Source: Rhizobium sp. Leaf371
GTDB lineage: Bacteria; Pseudomonadota; Alphaproteobacteria; Rhizobiales; Rhizobiaceae
DNA: 64,000 bases
Reading direction: 5' to 3'
NCBI RefSeq assembly: GCF_001424045.1
Contig: NZ_LMQB01000012.1
Location: forward strand, 2,973 to 66,972
Position numbers and translations under genes: made by a program
Notes under the pieces: model-generated
Databases searched by the model: none
Seen by the model: the letters and a program-made list of their open reading frames with translations, nothing else
Told to the model about the DNA's origin: nothing
In this document: piece after piece, positions 40,274 through 47,866 of the stretch
Layout of the letters: each line of letters begins with the position of its first letter
Position numbering within the stretch: the first letter of the stretch is position 1

Positions 40274-41254
40274 ATGACAGTCTTTCACCGCAACGAGACC
40301 AGGAATCCTCTCCCTGCCACTCTCCACGGCGGCGTCATCGCCATTGGAAATTTCGATGGCGTCCATCGCGGTCACCAGTCGGTGCTCGATCGCGCGCTGG
40401 CCGAGGCCCGCACGCTCGGCGTGCCCGCGCTCGTTCTGACCTTCGAGCCGCACCCTCGCGCCGTGTTCCGGCCGGACGAGCCCGTCTTCCGCCTGACGCC
40501 GGCGCCGCTCAAGGCGCGCATCCTCGAAGGCATGGGCTTTGCCGCCGTCATCGAATATCCGTTCGATCGCAGCTTTTCGCAGATGTCGGCCCATGATTTC
40601 ATTCGCGACGTGCTGATGGACTGGCTGAAGGCCGGCCATGTCGTCACCGGCTTCGATTTCCATTTCGGCAAGGGACGGGAAGGCGGCCCCGCCTTCCTGA
40701 TGAAGGCCGGCGCCGACAACGGCTTTGGCGTGACCCTGGTCGATGCCTTCCGCGACGAAAACGCCGACGTCGTCTCGTCGAGCCGCGTGCGCAGCCTTCT
40801 CGTCGAAGGCGACGTGGCGCAGGCCGCCGCCCTGCTCGGCTATCGCTACACGGTGGAGGCCGAGGTTATCGGCGGCAAGCGGCTCGGCCGCACGCTCGGC
40901 TATCCCACGGCCAACATGCGTCTCGACCCCGGCGTCTGCCTGAAAAACGGCATCTACGCCGTCCGTTTCCGCCGCGCCGACGGTTCCCTGCACGACGCCG
41001 TCGCAAGCTTCGGCCGGCGCCCCACGGTCACCAGCGACGGCGAAGCGCTGCTCGAAACCTTCCTGTTCGATTTCTCCGGCGATCTCTACGGCGAAGTGGC
41101 CTCGGTCTCCTTCTTCGGCCACCTGCGCGACGAGCTGAAATTCGACGGCCTCGACCCGCTGATCGTCCAGATGAAACAGGACGACGCCGAAGCCCGCGCC
41201 CTCCTCTCGGGCGTCACGCCGCTCGGGCCGCTCGATCTGGGGCTGTGTTTCTAG
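40274..41254 (+). CDS. ribF: bifunctional riboflavin kinase / FAD synthetase
   Basis: Phosphorylates riboflavin to FMN and adenylates FMN to FAD. The 326-aa protein has an N-terminal nucleotidyltransferase domain (IAIGNFDGVHRGHQSVL, HIGH-like) and a C-terminal riboflavin kinase domain (GGKRLGRTLGYPTANM...KNGIYAVRF). It follows the HAD gene by one base. Its last codons (GVTPLGPLDLGLCF) are the source of a diverged duplicate found 586 bp downstream, beyond a toxin-antitoxin pair. Confidence 0.96.
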   Translation: MTVFHRNETRNPLPATLHGGVIAIGNFDGVHRGHQSVLDRALAEARTLGVPALVLTFEPHPRAVFRPDEPVFRLTPAPLKARILEGMGFAAVIEYPFDRSFSQMSAHDFIRDVLMDWLKAGHVVTGFDFHFGKGREGGPAFLMKAGADNGFGVTLVDAFRDENADVVSSSRVRSLLVEGDVAQAAALLGYRYTVEAEVIGGKRLGRTLGYPTANMRLDPGVCLKNGIYAVRFRRADGSLHDAVASFGRRPTVTSDGEALLETFLFDFSGDLYGEVASVSFFGHLRDELKFDGLDPLIVQMKQDDAEARALLSGVTPLGPLDLGLCF

Positions 41255-41277
41255 GGGGTGATCAGCCAAACGGATGA

Positions 41278-41475
41278 TCAGAGTTTGCCGTCGTAGCCCG
41301 CGTCTTTCAGAATGGCGTTGGCCGTATGACGGCTCTTTAGGTTGTGCGGAACCAGCAGCATCTTGCCGGTTTCCCGGGATCTCCATTTTTCGTGCGAGCC
41401 CTTGGCGTTCGTCTGATACTCGAAACCAAGCGTCACGAGAATGTCGCGCACATCCTTGTAGAACCCGTCCGGCAT
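41278..41475 (-). CDS. hicA: HicA-type mRNA interferase toxin
   Basis: A 65-aa dsRBD-fold toxin. The pattern FYKDVRDILVTLGFEYQTNAKGSHEKW contains the conserved GSH with the catalytic His, and the end HNLKSRHTANAILKDAGYD is also typical of HicA. It is expected to cleave mRNA when free of its antitoxin. Its start overlaps the antitoxin stop by one base (TGATG). The antitoxin gene precedes the toxin here. Confidence 0.88.
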   Translation of the reverse strand: MPDGFYKDVRDILVTLGFEYQTNAKGSHEKWRSRETGKMLLVPHNLKSRHTANAILKDAGYDGKL

Positions 41476-41723
41476 CAGGCCGCGACCGGCAGGACCGGTG
41501 CCTGCCAGACGATCGCGGGGATCAGGTCCTTCAGCGGCGTCGTCGCCAGTTCGGGCAGGGACATGTGGTTGTTGACGATCAACTCGATCGCGGTGTCTGC
41601 CATGATGGCCTGAAAGGCGTCGAGATCGTCCGCTTCGATATGCAGGCCCTCGATGTCGCTCTCGGACACGAAAACCCCGGCCTCCGCATCCCAGACGGCT
41701 CTCACGAAGAACGTACGTTTCAT
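41475..41723 (-). CDS. hicB: HicB-like antitoxin (DUF1902)
   Basis: An 82-aa protein with the HicB/DUF1902 N-terminal half (KRTFFVRAVWDAEAGVFVSESDIEGLHIEADDLDAF), which sequesters HicA. No clear C-terminal DNA-binding domain is visible in this short version, so autoregulation may need other contacts. I chose ATG 41723, preceded by GAGGATC, over 41738. Its leader region begins right after the duplicated ribF tail. Confidence 0.85.
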   Translation of the reverse strand: MKRTFFVRAVWDAEAGVFVSESDIEGLHIEADDLDAFQAIMADTAIELIVNNHMSLPELATTPLKDLIPAIVWQAPVLPVAA

Positions 41724-41847
41724 GCCGATGATCCTCATTGCAGCTCGATCTCTTGTCTACATCCAAACGACTGCCCGTTAAAGGCGCAAGCGCGCACCCT
41801 CTCGGGCATCACGCCGATCGATCTGGGGCTGTGTTTCTGATCAAGCC

Positions 41848-42306
41848 TCAGCGGCTGCGAAGAGGAAATTGCGCGATGTCATCCTTCCAGGGGTTGAAGA
41901 CCGCCGCACCGCTTCTTTCGACATCCCTGACATTGCGTGTCACGAGATAGAGATTTTTCTCTTGAGCCTGGGCTGCAAGCATTGTGTCGATGACCGGTGG
42001 CGTATGGCCGGTTATCTGTTTTACGCGCCCCGAGATGGCTCCCCAGCGGCGTATGGTTGCATCATCAAGCGAAAGAACTCTGCCTGAAAAGCGCATCTCC
42101 AATTCGTTGCGGGCAGCAGTGTAACGATGCCGGTTCATATTATCGTCAGGGAGGTTTTCGATGCCTTTGTCGTATTCGGCAAGCGTCAGGATGCTGATAT
42201 AGAGGAAGTCCTCTTTCTGTGTGTCGGCCCAGGTCTGGACGGAGAGAGCGCCGTTGGGGCTGAGGAGAGAGGCGATGACGTTGGTATCCAGAAGCCAGCC
42301 GATCAC
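41848..42306 (-). CDS. vapC: VapC-type PIN-domain toxin
   Basis: A 152-aa PIN ribonuclease. The acidic metal-binding residues are seen as D7 (WLLDTNV), E44 (LAEYDKG), D107 (VIDTMLA) and D128 (RNVRDVE), matching the VapC/FitB pattern; related toxins cleave specific tRNAs or rRNA. Translation starts at GTG 42306, overlapping the antitoxin stop by 4 nt (GTGA). It lies outside the ribF-tail repeats, 10 bp beyond the second copy. Confidence 0.9.
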   Translation of the reverse strand: MIGWLLDTNVIASLLSPNGALSVQTWADTQKEDFLYISILTLAEYDKGIENLPDDNMNRHRYTAARNELEMRFSGRVLSLDDATIRRWGAISGRVKQITGHTPPVIDTMLAAQAQEKNLYLVTRNVRDVERSGAAVFNPWKDDIAQFPLRSR

Positions 42307-42578
42307 AGCTCGACGTCCCGTCCCCGGTCGTCTTCCCGCTCAAGATCGAGGTCGGCCCCGTGAAGACCAAGTCCTTCCATGAATTCCACGAAGCTTTGCC
42401 GGGGTTGAGATCCCGTCAGCCGCTCGTGCTCCTCGACGCTGATGATGACGACGCTGTCGCGCCCCCGCACGGTCACGCGTTGCGGACCTTCGCTTCGTGC
42501 CCGCCGGACGACTTCGCTGAAGCGCGCTTTTGCGTCCTCAAGTTTCCAGGTCGGGGGTTTCGCGAGATTGTTGGGCAT
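42303..42578 (-). CDS. Phd/YefM-family antitoxin
   Basis: A 91-aa antitoxin. The N-terminal Phd/YefM fold, WKLEDAKARFSEVVRRARSEGPQRVTVRGRDSVVIISVEEHERL, is typical, and the C-terminal acidic tail (about 65-91, LDLEREDDRGRDVEL) should wrap the PIN toxin. Its stop overlaps the toxin start. Phd-type antitoxins repress their own promoter, expected in the gap upstream towards ileS. Confidence 0.9.
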   Translation of the reverse strand: MPNNLAKPPTWKLEDAKARFSEVVRRARSEGPQRVTVRGRDSVVIISVEEHERLTGSQPRQSFVEFMEGLGLHGADLDLEREDDRGRDVEL

Positions 42579-42861
42579 GGAAAACCTTCCATCTGGTCAG
42601 ATGGTCAGCATAGTCGCGCCAACCCGGAAAGTCCATTCGCCGCATGCGTGCGCCCCCTTCCATTCCGCTGCAAAACCCCTTAGACAACGGGCCATCATGA
42701 CACCGAGGCGGCTTGCATCCTTCCTGCGAATTATCGGCCCGGCCTTCCGCGCGCGCTAAGCGGCCGGAAGGTCCGGGTTTCAAGCATTTGCGCCGCCGCG
42801 GGGCTTGCAGCCTCGCGCGTCTGTTTCCTGCCCCGACATCGCGCTTTGAGCGCGCCAGAGA
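42579..42861. other. intergenic region between the antitoxin gene and ileS
   Basis: A 283-bp divergent region that should contain the antitoxin operator/promoter and the ileS promoter. I see no T-box, no strong terminator and no large repeat. GATGGTCAGCATA near 42600 adjoins a short repeat of CTGGTCAGATGG type, which could be an antitoxin-binding site, but this is weak. Confidence 0.35.
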
Positions 42862-45800
42862 ATGATGGCCGATATGACCGAAACCACCCAGCCTTCCGAT
42901 ACGCCAGCAGCGTTTGACTATTCCAAGACCCTCTATCTGCCCGAAACCGAATTTCCCATGCGCGCCGGCCTGCCGCAGAAGGAGCCGGAGATGGTGGCCC
43001 GCTGGCAGCAGATGGACCTCTACAGACAATTGCGCGCTTCCGCCGCCGGCCGCGAAAAATTCGTGCTGCATGACGGCCCGCCCTATGCCAACGGCAATAT
43101 CCATATCGGCCATGCGCTCAACAAGATCCTGAAGGACGTCATCACCCGGTCGTTCCAGATGCGCGGCTTCGACAGCAACTACGTGCCCGGCTGGGATTGC
43201 CACGGCCTGCCGATCGAGTGGAAGATCGAGGAGGAGAACTATCGCGCCAAGGGCAAGGGCAAGCCGGACCTCTCCGAACCCGACGCCATGATCGAGTTCC
43301 GCCGCGAATGCCGCGCCTATGCCGAAAAGTGGATCAAGGTGCAGGCCGACGAGTTCAAGCGCCTCGGCATCACCGGCGATTTCGACAATCCCTATCTGAC
43401 GATGAACTTTCACGCCGAAGCCCGCATCGCCGGCGAACTCCTGAAGATCGCAAAAAGCGGCCAGCTCTATCGCGGCTCGAAGCCGATCATGTGGTCGGTG
43501 GTGGAGCGCACGGCGCTGGCCGAAGCGGAGGTGGAGTATCACGACGTCGATAGCGATATGATCTGGGTGAAGTTTCCTGTTACTCCCAAGTCGTCCCTTG
43601 TGAAGAGGAACGATGACGGCAATCTCCCGATGGGAAGAAATGAGAAAGAAGCGCAGCTTCTGAACTCTTTCGTCGTTATCTGGACCACGACCCCCTGGAC
43701 GATCCCCGGCAACCGGGCCATCGCCTTCTCGAACCGCGTCGCCTACGGTCTTTATGAAGTCACCGAAGCCGCCAACGATTTCGGCCCGCGTCCCGGCGAG
43801 AAGCTGATCTTCGCCGACAAACTCGCCGAGGACTCCTTCGCCAAGGCCAAGCTGCAATTCAAGCGTCTGCGCACCATCGCCTCCGACGAACTCGCCGCCA
43901 TCACCTGCGCCCACCCGCTGGCCGATCTCGGCTACATCTTCGATGTCCCCCTGATCGCCGGCGACCACGTCACCGACGAGGCCGGCACGGGCTTCGTGCA
44001 CACCGCGCCCAGCCACGGCCGCGAGGACTTCGACGTCTGGATGGAAAACGTGCGCGCGCTGGACGCCCGTGGCATCGATACCGCCATTCCGTTTCCGGTG
44101 GACGATGCCGGCTACTACACCAAGGACGCGCCGGGCTTCGGCCCGGAGGCCGAGGGTGGCGCCGCGCGCGTCATGGACGACAACGGCAAAAAGGGCGATG
44201 CCAACGAGCGCGTCATCAAGGCGCTGATCGCGACCAACACGCTCTTTGCCCGTGGTCGCCTGAAGCATTCCTATCCGCATTCCTGGCGCTCCAAGAAGCC
44301 GGTCATCTTCCGCAACACGCCGCAATGGTTCGTCTACATGGACAAGGACCTCGCCGACGGCACGACGCTGCGCACCCGCGCGCTCACCGCCATCGACGAC
44401 ACGCGCTTCGTGCCGGCGGCCGGCCAGAATCGTCTGCGCGCCATGATCGAAGGCCGTCCGGACTGGGTTCTGTCGCGCCAGCGCGCCTGGGGCGTGCCCA
44501 TCTGCGTCTTCGCCCGCGAAGACGGCACGATCCTGAACGACGAGGCCGTCAATGCCCGCATCCTCGAAGCCTTCGAGGCCGAGGGGGCGGACGCCTGGTT
44601 TGCGGCCGGCGCCAAGGAGCGCTTCCTCGGCAACGATAAAGACTCGGCCGAATGGCACCAGGTCATGGACATCCTCGACGTCTGGTTCGACAGCGGCTCC
44701 ACCCATGTCTTCACGCTGGAAGACCGGCCGGATCTCAAATGGCCGGCCGACGTCTATCTCGAAGGCTCCGACCAGCATCGCGGCTGGTTCCATTCGTCGC
44801 TGCTCGAAAGTGCGGCGACACGCGGCCGCGCGCCTTACGACACCGTCGTCACCCACGGCTTCATCATGGATGAGAAGGGGGAGAAGATGTCGAAGTCGAA
44901 GGGCAACGTCACCGCCCCCCAGGAAGTGATGAAGGATGCCGGCGCCGATATCCTGCGCCTCTGGGTCATGACGTCCGATTATGCCGACGACCTGCGCGTC
45001 GGCAAGGCGATCATCCAGACCAATATCGATGCCTATCGCAAGCTGCGCAACACCATCCGCTGGATGCTGGGCACGCTCGCGCACGACACCGGCGAAGACG
45101 TCGCGCTGGCCGACATGCCGTCGCTGGAGCGGCTGATGCTGCACCGGCTGAGCGAGCTCGACGAGGTCGTGCGCAGCGGCTACGACGCGTTCGACTTCAA
45201 GCGGGTGACGCGCGCGCTGATCGATTTCTCCAATGTCGAGCTGTCGGCCTTCTACTTCGACATCCGCAAGGACGCGCTCTATTGCGACGCGCCGTCGAGC
45301 CTGCGCCGCCGCGCCAGCCTCTGCGTCATCCGCCGCATCTTCGAGTGCCTCGTCACCTGGCTGGCGCCCATGCTGCCCTTCACCACCGAGGAGGCCTGGC
45401 TGTCGCTGAAGCCCGATGCGGTCTCGATCCATCTGGAGCAGTTTCCGGAACTTCCGGCCGACTGGCGCGACGAGGCCGTTGCCGAGAAGTGGCGCCTGAT
45501 CCGCGATATCCGCCGCGTCGTCACCGGCGCGCTGGAGGTCGAGCGCCGCGAAAAGCGCATCGGATCCTCGCTGGAGGCCGCCCCCATCGTCCACATCGCC
45601 GATGCCGCAACGGCGGACGCGCTGAGCGACGAGGATTTCGCCGAGATCTGCATCACCTCGGCCATCGAGATCGTCGTCGGAAAGGGCCCGGAAAACGCGT
45701 TCCGCCTGGACGGCGAGAGCCGCATCTCCGTCGAGCCGCAGCTGGCCAAGGGCCGCAAATGCGCCCGCTCGTGGAAGGTCACGACCGATGTCGGCTCCGA

Positions 45801-45867
45801 CGCCGATTATCCCGATGTCACCGCCCGCGATGCGGCGGCCCTGCGGGAGCTCGGCGTTTCTCTCTGA
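42862..45867 (+). CDS. ileS: isoleucyl-tRNA synthetase
   Basis: Class I synthetase of about 1001 aa. The HIGH motif is in [16 protein letters not shown] and the KMSKS motif in EKMSKSKGN; the CP1 editing domain includes [14 protein letters not shown] and [15 protein letters not shown]. Starts at 42862, 42865 and 42874 are all possible. Within CP1, about residues 236-265 ([11 protein letters not shown]...[10 protein letters not shown]) form a short insert whose codons (CTT, AGG, AGA) are unlike the rest of the gene. The lipoprotein gene follows after 190 bp. Confidence 0.97.
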   Translation: MMADMTETTQPSDTPAAFDYSKTLYLPETEFPMRAGLPQKEPEMVARWQQMDLYRQLRASAAGREKFVLHDGPPYANGNIHIGHALNKILKDVITRSFQMRGFDSNYVPGWDCHGLPIEWKIEEENYRAKGKGKPDLSEPDAMIEFRRECRAYAEKWIKVQADEFKRLGITGDFDNPYLTMNFHAEARIAGELLKIAKSGQLYRGSKPIMWSVVERTALAEAEVEYHDVDSDMIWVKFPVTPKSSLVKRNDDGNLPMGRNEKEAQLLNSFVVIWTTTPWTIPGNRAIAFSNRVAYGLYEVTEAANDFGPRPGEKLIFADKLAEDSFAKAKLQFKRLRTIASDELAAITCAHPLADLGYIFDVPLIAGDHVTDEAGTGFVHTAPSHGREDFDVWMENVRALDARGIDTAIPFPVDDAGYYTKDAPGFGPEAEGGAARVMDDNGKKGDANERVIKALIATNTLFARGRLKHSYPHSWRSKKPVIFRNTPQWFVYMDKDLADGTTLRTRALTAIDDTRFVPAAGQNRLRAMIEGRPDWVLSRQRAWGVPICVFAREDGTILNDEAVNARILEAFEAEGADAWFAAGAKERFLGNDKDSAEWHQVMDILDVWFDSGSTHVFTLEDRPDLKWPADVYLEGSDQHRGWFHSSLLESAATRGRAPYDTVVTHGFIMDEKGEKMSKSKGNVTAPQEVMKDAGADILRLWVMTSDYADDLRVGKAIIQTNIDAYRKLRNTIRWMLGTLAHDTGEDVALADMPSLERLMLHRLSELDEVVRSGYDAFDFKRVTRALIDFSNVELSAFYFDIRKDALYCDAPSSLRRRASLCVIRRIFECLVTWLAPMLPFTTEEAWLSLKPDAVSIHLEQFPELPADWRDEAVAEKWRLIRDIRRVVTGALEVERREKRIGSSLEAAPIVHIADAATADALSDEDFAEICITSAIEIVVGKGPENAFRLDGESRISVEPQLAKGRKCARSWKVTTDVGSDADYPDVTARDAAALRELGVSL

Positions 45868-45889
45868 CGGGGTCGTCACGTCGTGACCA

Positions 45890-45921
45890 CCGGGTGAATT
45901 GCGCTTGCGCGGTTCATCCGG
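45890..45921 (+). terminator. hairpin after ileS without a T-run
   Basis: CCGGGTGAA (45890-45898) pairs with TTCATCCGG (45913-45921, one G-T), with an inner GCGC/GCGC stem. There is no T-tract, so it may be a pause, processing or Rho-related element rather than an intrinsic terminator. Confidence 0.35.
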
Positions 45922-46057
45922 TAGAACCCTGCCTGAAAATGGGCGGATTCATCCGTCATGGGGCAGGAATTGGCGGGCAGATCGGCCGAAGCGCCTCCGG
46001 GGGGTCCGGGAGCGCCGGAGGGCCGCGGGGCAGGCCGCACGCGCTGGAAGGGTTTGA

Positions 46058-46675
46058 ATGACAATGACGCGACAGTATGGTGCGAGCGCCGGCGTGCTCT
46101 CGATCATGGCCGCAAGCCTCGTGCTCACCGGTTGCATCGGCGGCCCGACCTACGGGACGGACAAGACCGCCGGCGAGCACCTGATGGATGACCTCGGCAG
46201 CGCGGTCAGCATGGGCGGCGATAAGGCCGCCAACGTCAAGTATCAGCCGCGCCCGGGCCTCGTGCTGCCGCCGACCGGCGAACGCACCGCTTTGGTCCAG
46301 CCGCAGGCTTCGCTGGCCAACAAGGACAATCCGGCCTGGGTCGAAAGCCCCGAGGAAACGCGCCAGCGCCTGCGCGAGGAAGCCGACGAGAATGCGGACC
46401 GGCCGGGCTATGTCTCGCCGCTCGCCAAGGCATCTGCGAACGGCCGCAAGCTGACCGCAAAAGAACAGCAGGAAGCCTACCGCGAAGCCCGCCGGATGCA
46501 GATGGGCGCCTATTCCGACAAGCGCCGCACGCTCAGCGATCCGCCGCTCGAATATCGCCGGGCGCCCGAGGCATCGCTGACCGATCTGGGCGAGGAGGAA
46601 AGCGTCAAGGAACGTCGCCGCAAGAAGGAAGCGCAGGTGCAGGGCACCGGCAAGAAGTGGTGGCAGGTGTTCTGA
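46058..46675 (+). CDS. predicted lipoprotein
   Basis: A 205-aa protein with a lipoprotein signal: hydrophobic MAASLVLTGC with a lipobox (LTGC) at about residues 18-27. The mature part is hydrophilic, charged and probably helical or disordered (REEADENADR, KEQQEAYREARRMQ), ending in KKWWQVF. I recall a similar lipoprotein behind ileS in other rhizobia, but no function is known. The GNAT gene starts 7 nt after its stop. Confidence 0.8.
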   Translation: MTMTRQYGASAGVLSIMAASLVLTGCIGGPTYGTDKTAGEHLMDDLGSAVSMGGDKAANVKYQPRPGLVLPPTGERTALVQPQASLANKDNPAWVESPEETRQRLREEADENADRPGYVSPLAKASANGRKLTAKEQQEAYREARRMQMGAYSDKRRTLSDPPLEYRRAPEASLTDLGEEESVKERRRKKEAQVQGTGKKWWQVF

Positions 46676-46682
46676 GCCGGTC

Positions 46683-47162
46683 ATGACCGTCACGATCCGC
46701 GAGGCAACCATCGAGGATGCCGCCATCATCCTGCGCTTCGTGCGCGAACTGGCGGCCTATGAGAAGCTGGAACACGAAGTCGAAGCGACGGTGGACACCA
46801 CCGCGCAGGCCCTGTTCGGCCCTGAAAGCGTCTCCAAAGCGGTCATCTGCGAGCGCGACGGCGCCCCCATCGGCTTTGCCGTCTGGTTCCTGATCTATTC
46901 CACCTGGCAGGCCCGCAACGGCATCTACCTCGAAGATCTCTACGTCACCCCGGACGCCCGCGGCACCGGCGCCGGCCGCAGCCTTCTGCGCCACCTGGCC
47001 CGGATCGCGGTTGCGGCGAACTGCGGCCGCTTCGAATGGAGCGTCCTCGACTGGAACGAACCCGCCATCCGCGCCTATCGCGCCATCGGTGCCGAACCCA
47101 TGGCCGGCTGGACCCGCTACCGCCTCACCGGCGACGCCCTGCAGGATTTCGCCGCCGGCTGA
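46683..47162 (+). CDS. GNAT-family N-acetyltransferase (diamine acetyltransferase-like)
   Basis: A 159-aa acetyltransferase. The opening VTIREATIEDAAIILRFVRELAAYEKLEHEV, the core STWQARNGIYLEDLYVTPDARGTGAGRSLLRHL with the acetyl-CoA loop, and WSVLDWNEPAIRAYRAIGAEPM place it among spermidine/spermine-type (SSAT-like) GNATs. Substrates of bacterial members vary widely, so the polyamine suggestion is only family-based. It is likely cotranscribed with the lipoprotein gene. Confidence 0.88.
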   Translation: MTVTIREATIEDAAIILRFVRELAAYEKLEHEVEATVDTTAQALFGPESVSKAVICERDGAPIGFAVWFLIYSTWQARNGIYLEDLYVTPDARGTGAGRSLLRHLARIAVAANCGRFEWSVLDWNEPAIRAYRAIGAEPMAGWTRYRLTGDALQDFAAG

Positions 47163-47244
47163 CGGTGTCGCCGGTTGCGAGCTTTCCGGGTCGGCGAACG
47201 CGGCTTCCGCAGACGCGCGATGTCAGTCGCGGCCCCTCCGTCTC

Positions 47245-47296
47245 CTCGTCTTTCCGGGCCTGACCCGGAATATTTTCATCTCACGTCCGTGAGATG
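47245..47296. repeat. REP-like element plus adjacent perfect palindrome
   Basis: TTCCGGG-CCTGA-CCCGGAA (within 47245-47270) is the third copy of the element seen at 6579-6715. It is followed by a perfect palindrome CATCTCACG-TC-CGTGAGATG (47277-47296). Both lie in the convergent gap between the GNAT gene and tadA and probably define transcript ends. Confidence 0.65.
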
Positions 47297-47346
47297 AAGA
47301 GGCGCCCCTGACCCTGCAGACGTCCGCTCGCTGGAGGCTGGCGCCC

Positions 47347-47805
47347 CTACCGCCGTGCCTCGAAGAAGGTGCGCAACAGGTCCGCCGCTTCCGTTTCCCC
47401 GAGCCCCGGATAGACGTCGGGGGCGTGGTGGCAGGTCGGTTGGGCGTAAAAACGTCCGCCATGCTCCACCCCGCCGCCCTTCGGGTCGGCGGCGCCGTAA
47501 TAGAGCCGGCGGATGCGGGCAAACGAGATGGCGGCGGCGCACATGGCGCAGGGTTCGAGCGTCACATAGAGGTCGGCGCCGGTGAGGCGTTCGGCGTCCA
47601 GCAACCGGGATGCGTCGCGGATCGCCTCGATCTCGGCATGGGCCGTCACGTCGCGGCGCTCGCGCGTCCGGTTGCCGCCGGTGCCGATGACGGTGCCCTC
47701 GAGCACGACCACGGCGCCGATCGGCACCTCGCCGCGGGCCTCCGCGGCCCGTGCCTCGGCCAGTGCCAGATCCATGAAGCCCGGTGATGCGGCCATTCGC
47801 GTCAT
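47347..47805 (-). CDS. tadA: tRNA-specific adenosine deaminase TadA
   Basis: Converts A34 to inosine in tRNA-Arg(ACG), essential for decoding CGN codons. The 152-aa protein has the deaminase zinc site: H56 and E58 (TAHAE) with C86 and C89 (EPCAMC). PIGAVVV and ARIRRLYYGA are also typical. I chose ATG 47805, preceded by AAGAGA; ATG 47796 is an alternative. It diverges from the pseudouridine synthase gene with only 61 bp between starts, so the promoters overlap. Confidence 0.94.
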   Translation of the reverse strand: MTRMAASPGFMDLALAEARAAEARGEVPIGAVVVLEGTVIGTGGNRTRERRDVTAHAEIEAIRDASRLLDAERLTGADLYVTLEPCAMCAAAISFARIRRLYYGAADPKGGGVEHGGRFYAQPTCHHAPDVYPGLGETEAADLLRTFFEARR

Positions 47806-47866
47806 TATTTCTCTTAACCCATCGGCTCCGACCTGATAGGAGAGCCTGAAAAGGCAGGCAACACAA

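Larger units (their letters stand above)
41232..41838 (+). repeat. direct repeat of the ribF 3' end flanking hicBA
   Basis: A 21-bp identical sequence occurs at 41232-41252 (the last ribF codons) and again at 41818-41838. Upstream of the core the similarity continues imperfectly for about 30 bp (41791-41817), so the second copy still encodes ARTLSGITPIDLGLCF-stop, a diverged ribF tail. Between the copies lies the hicBA pair. This is what an insertion event at the ribF 3' end, or a duplication accompanying it, would leave. Confidence 0.85.

Noticed and set aside
42538..45879. Minus-strand reading frame of over 1100 codons opposite ileS
   Set aside because: ileS on the plus strand has all class I synthetase motifs; the antisense frame is open only because of strong third-position G/C bias.
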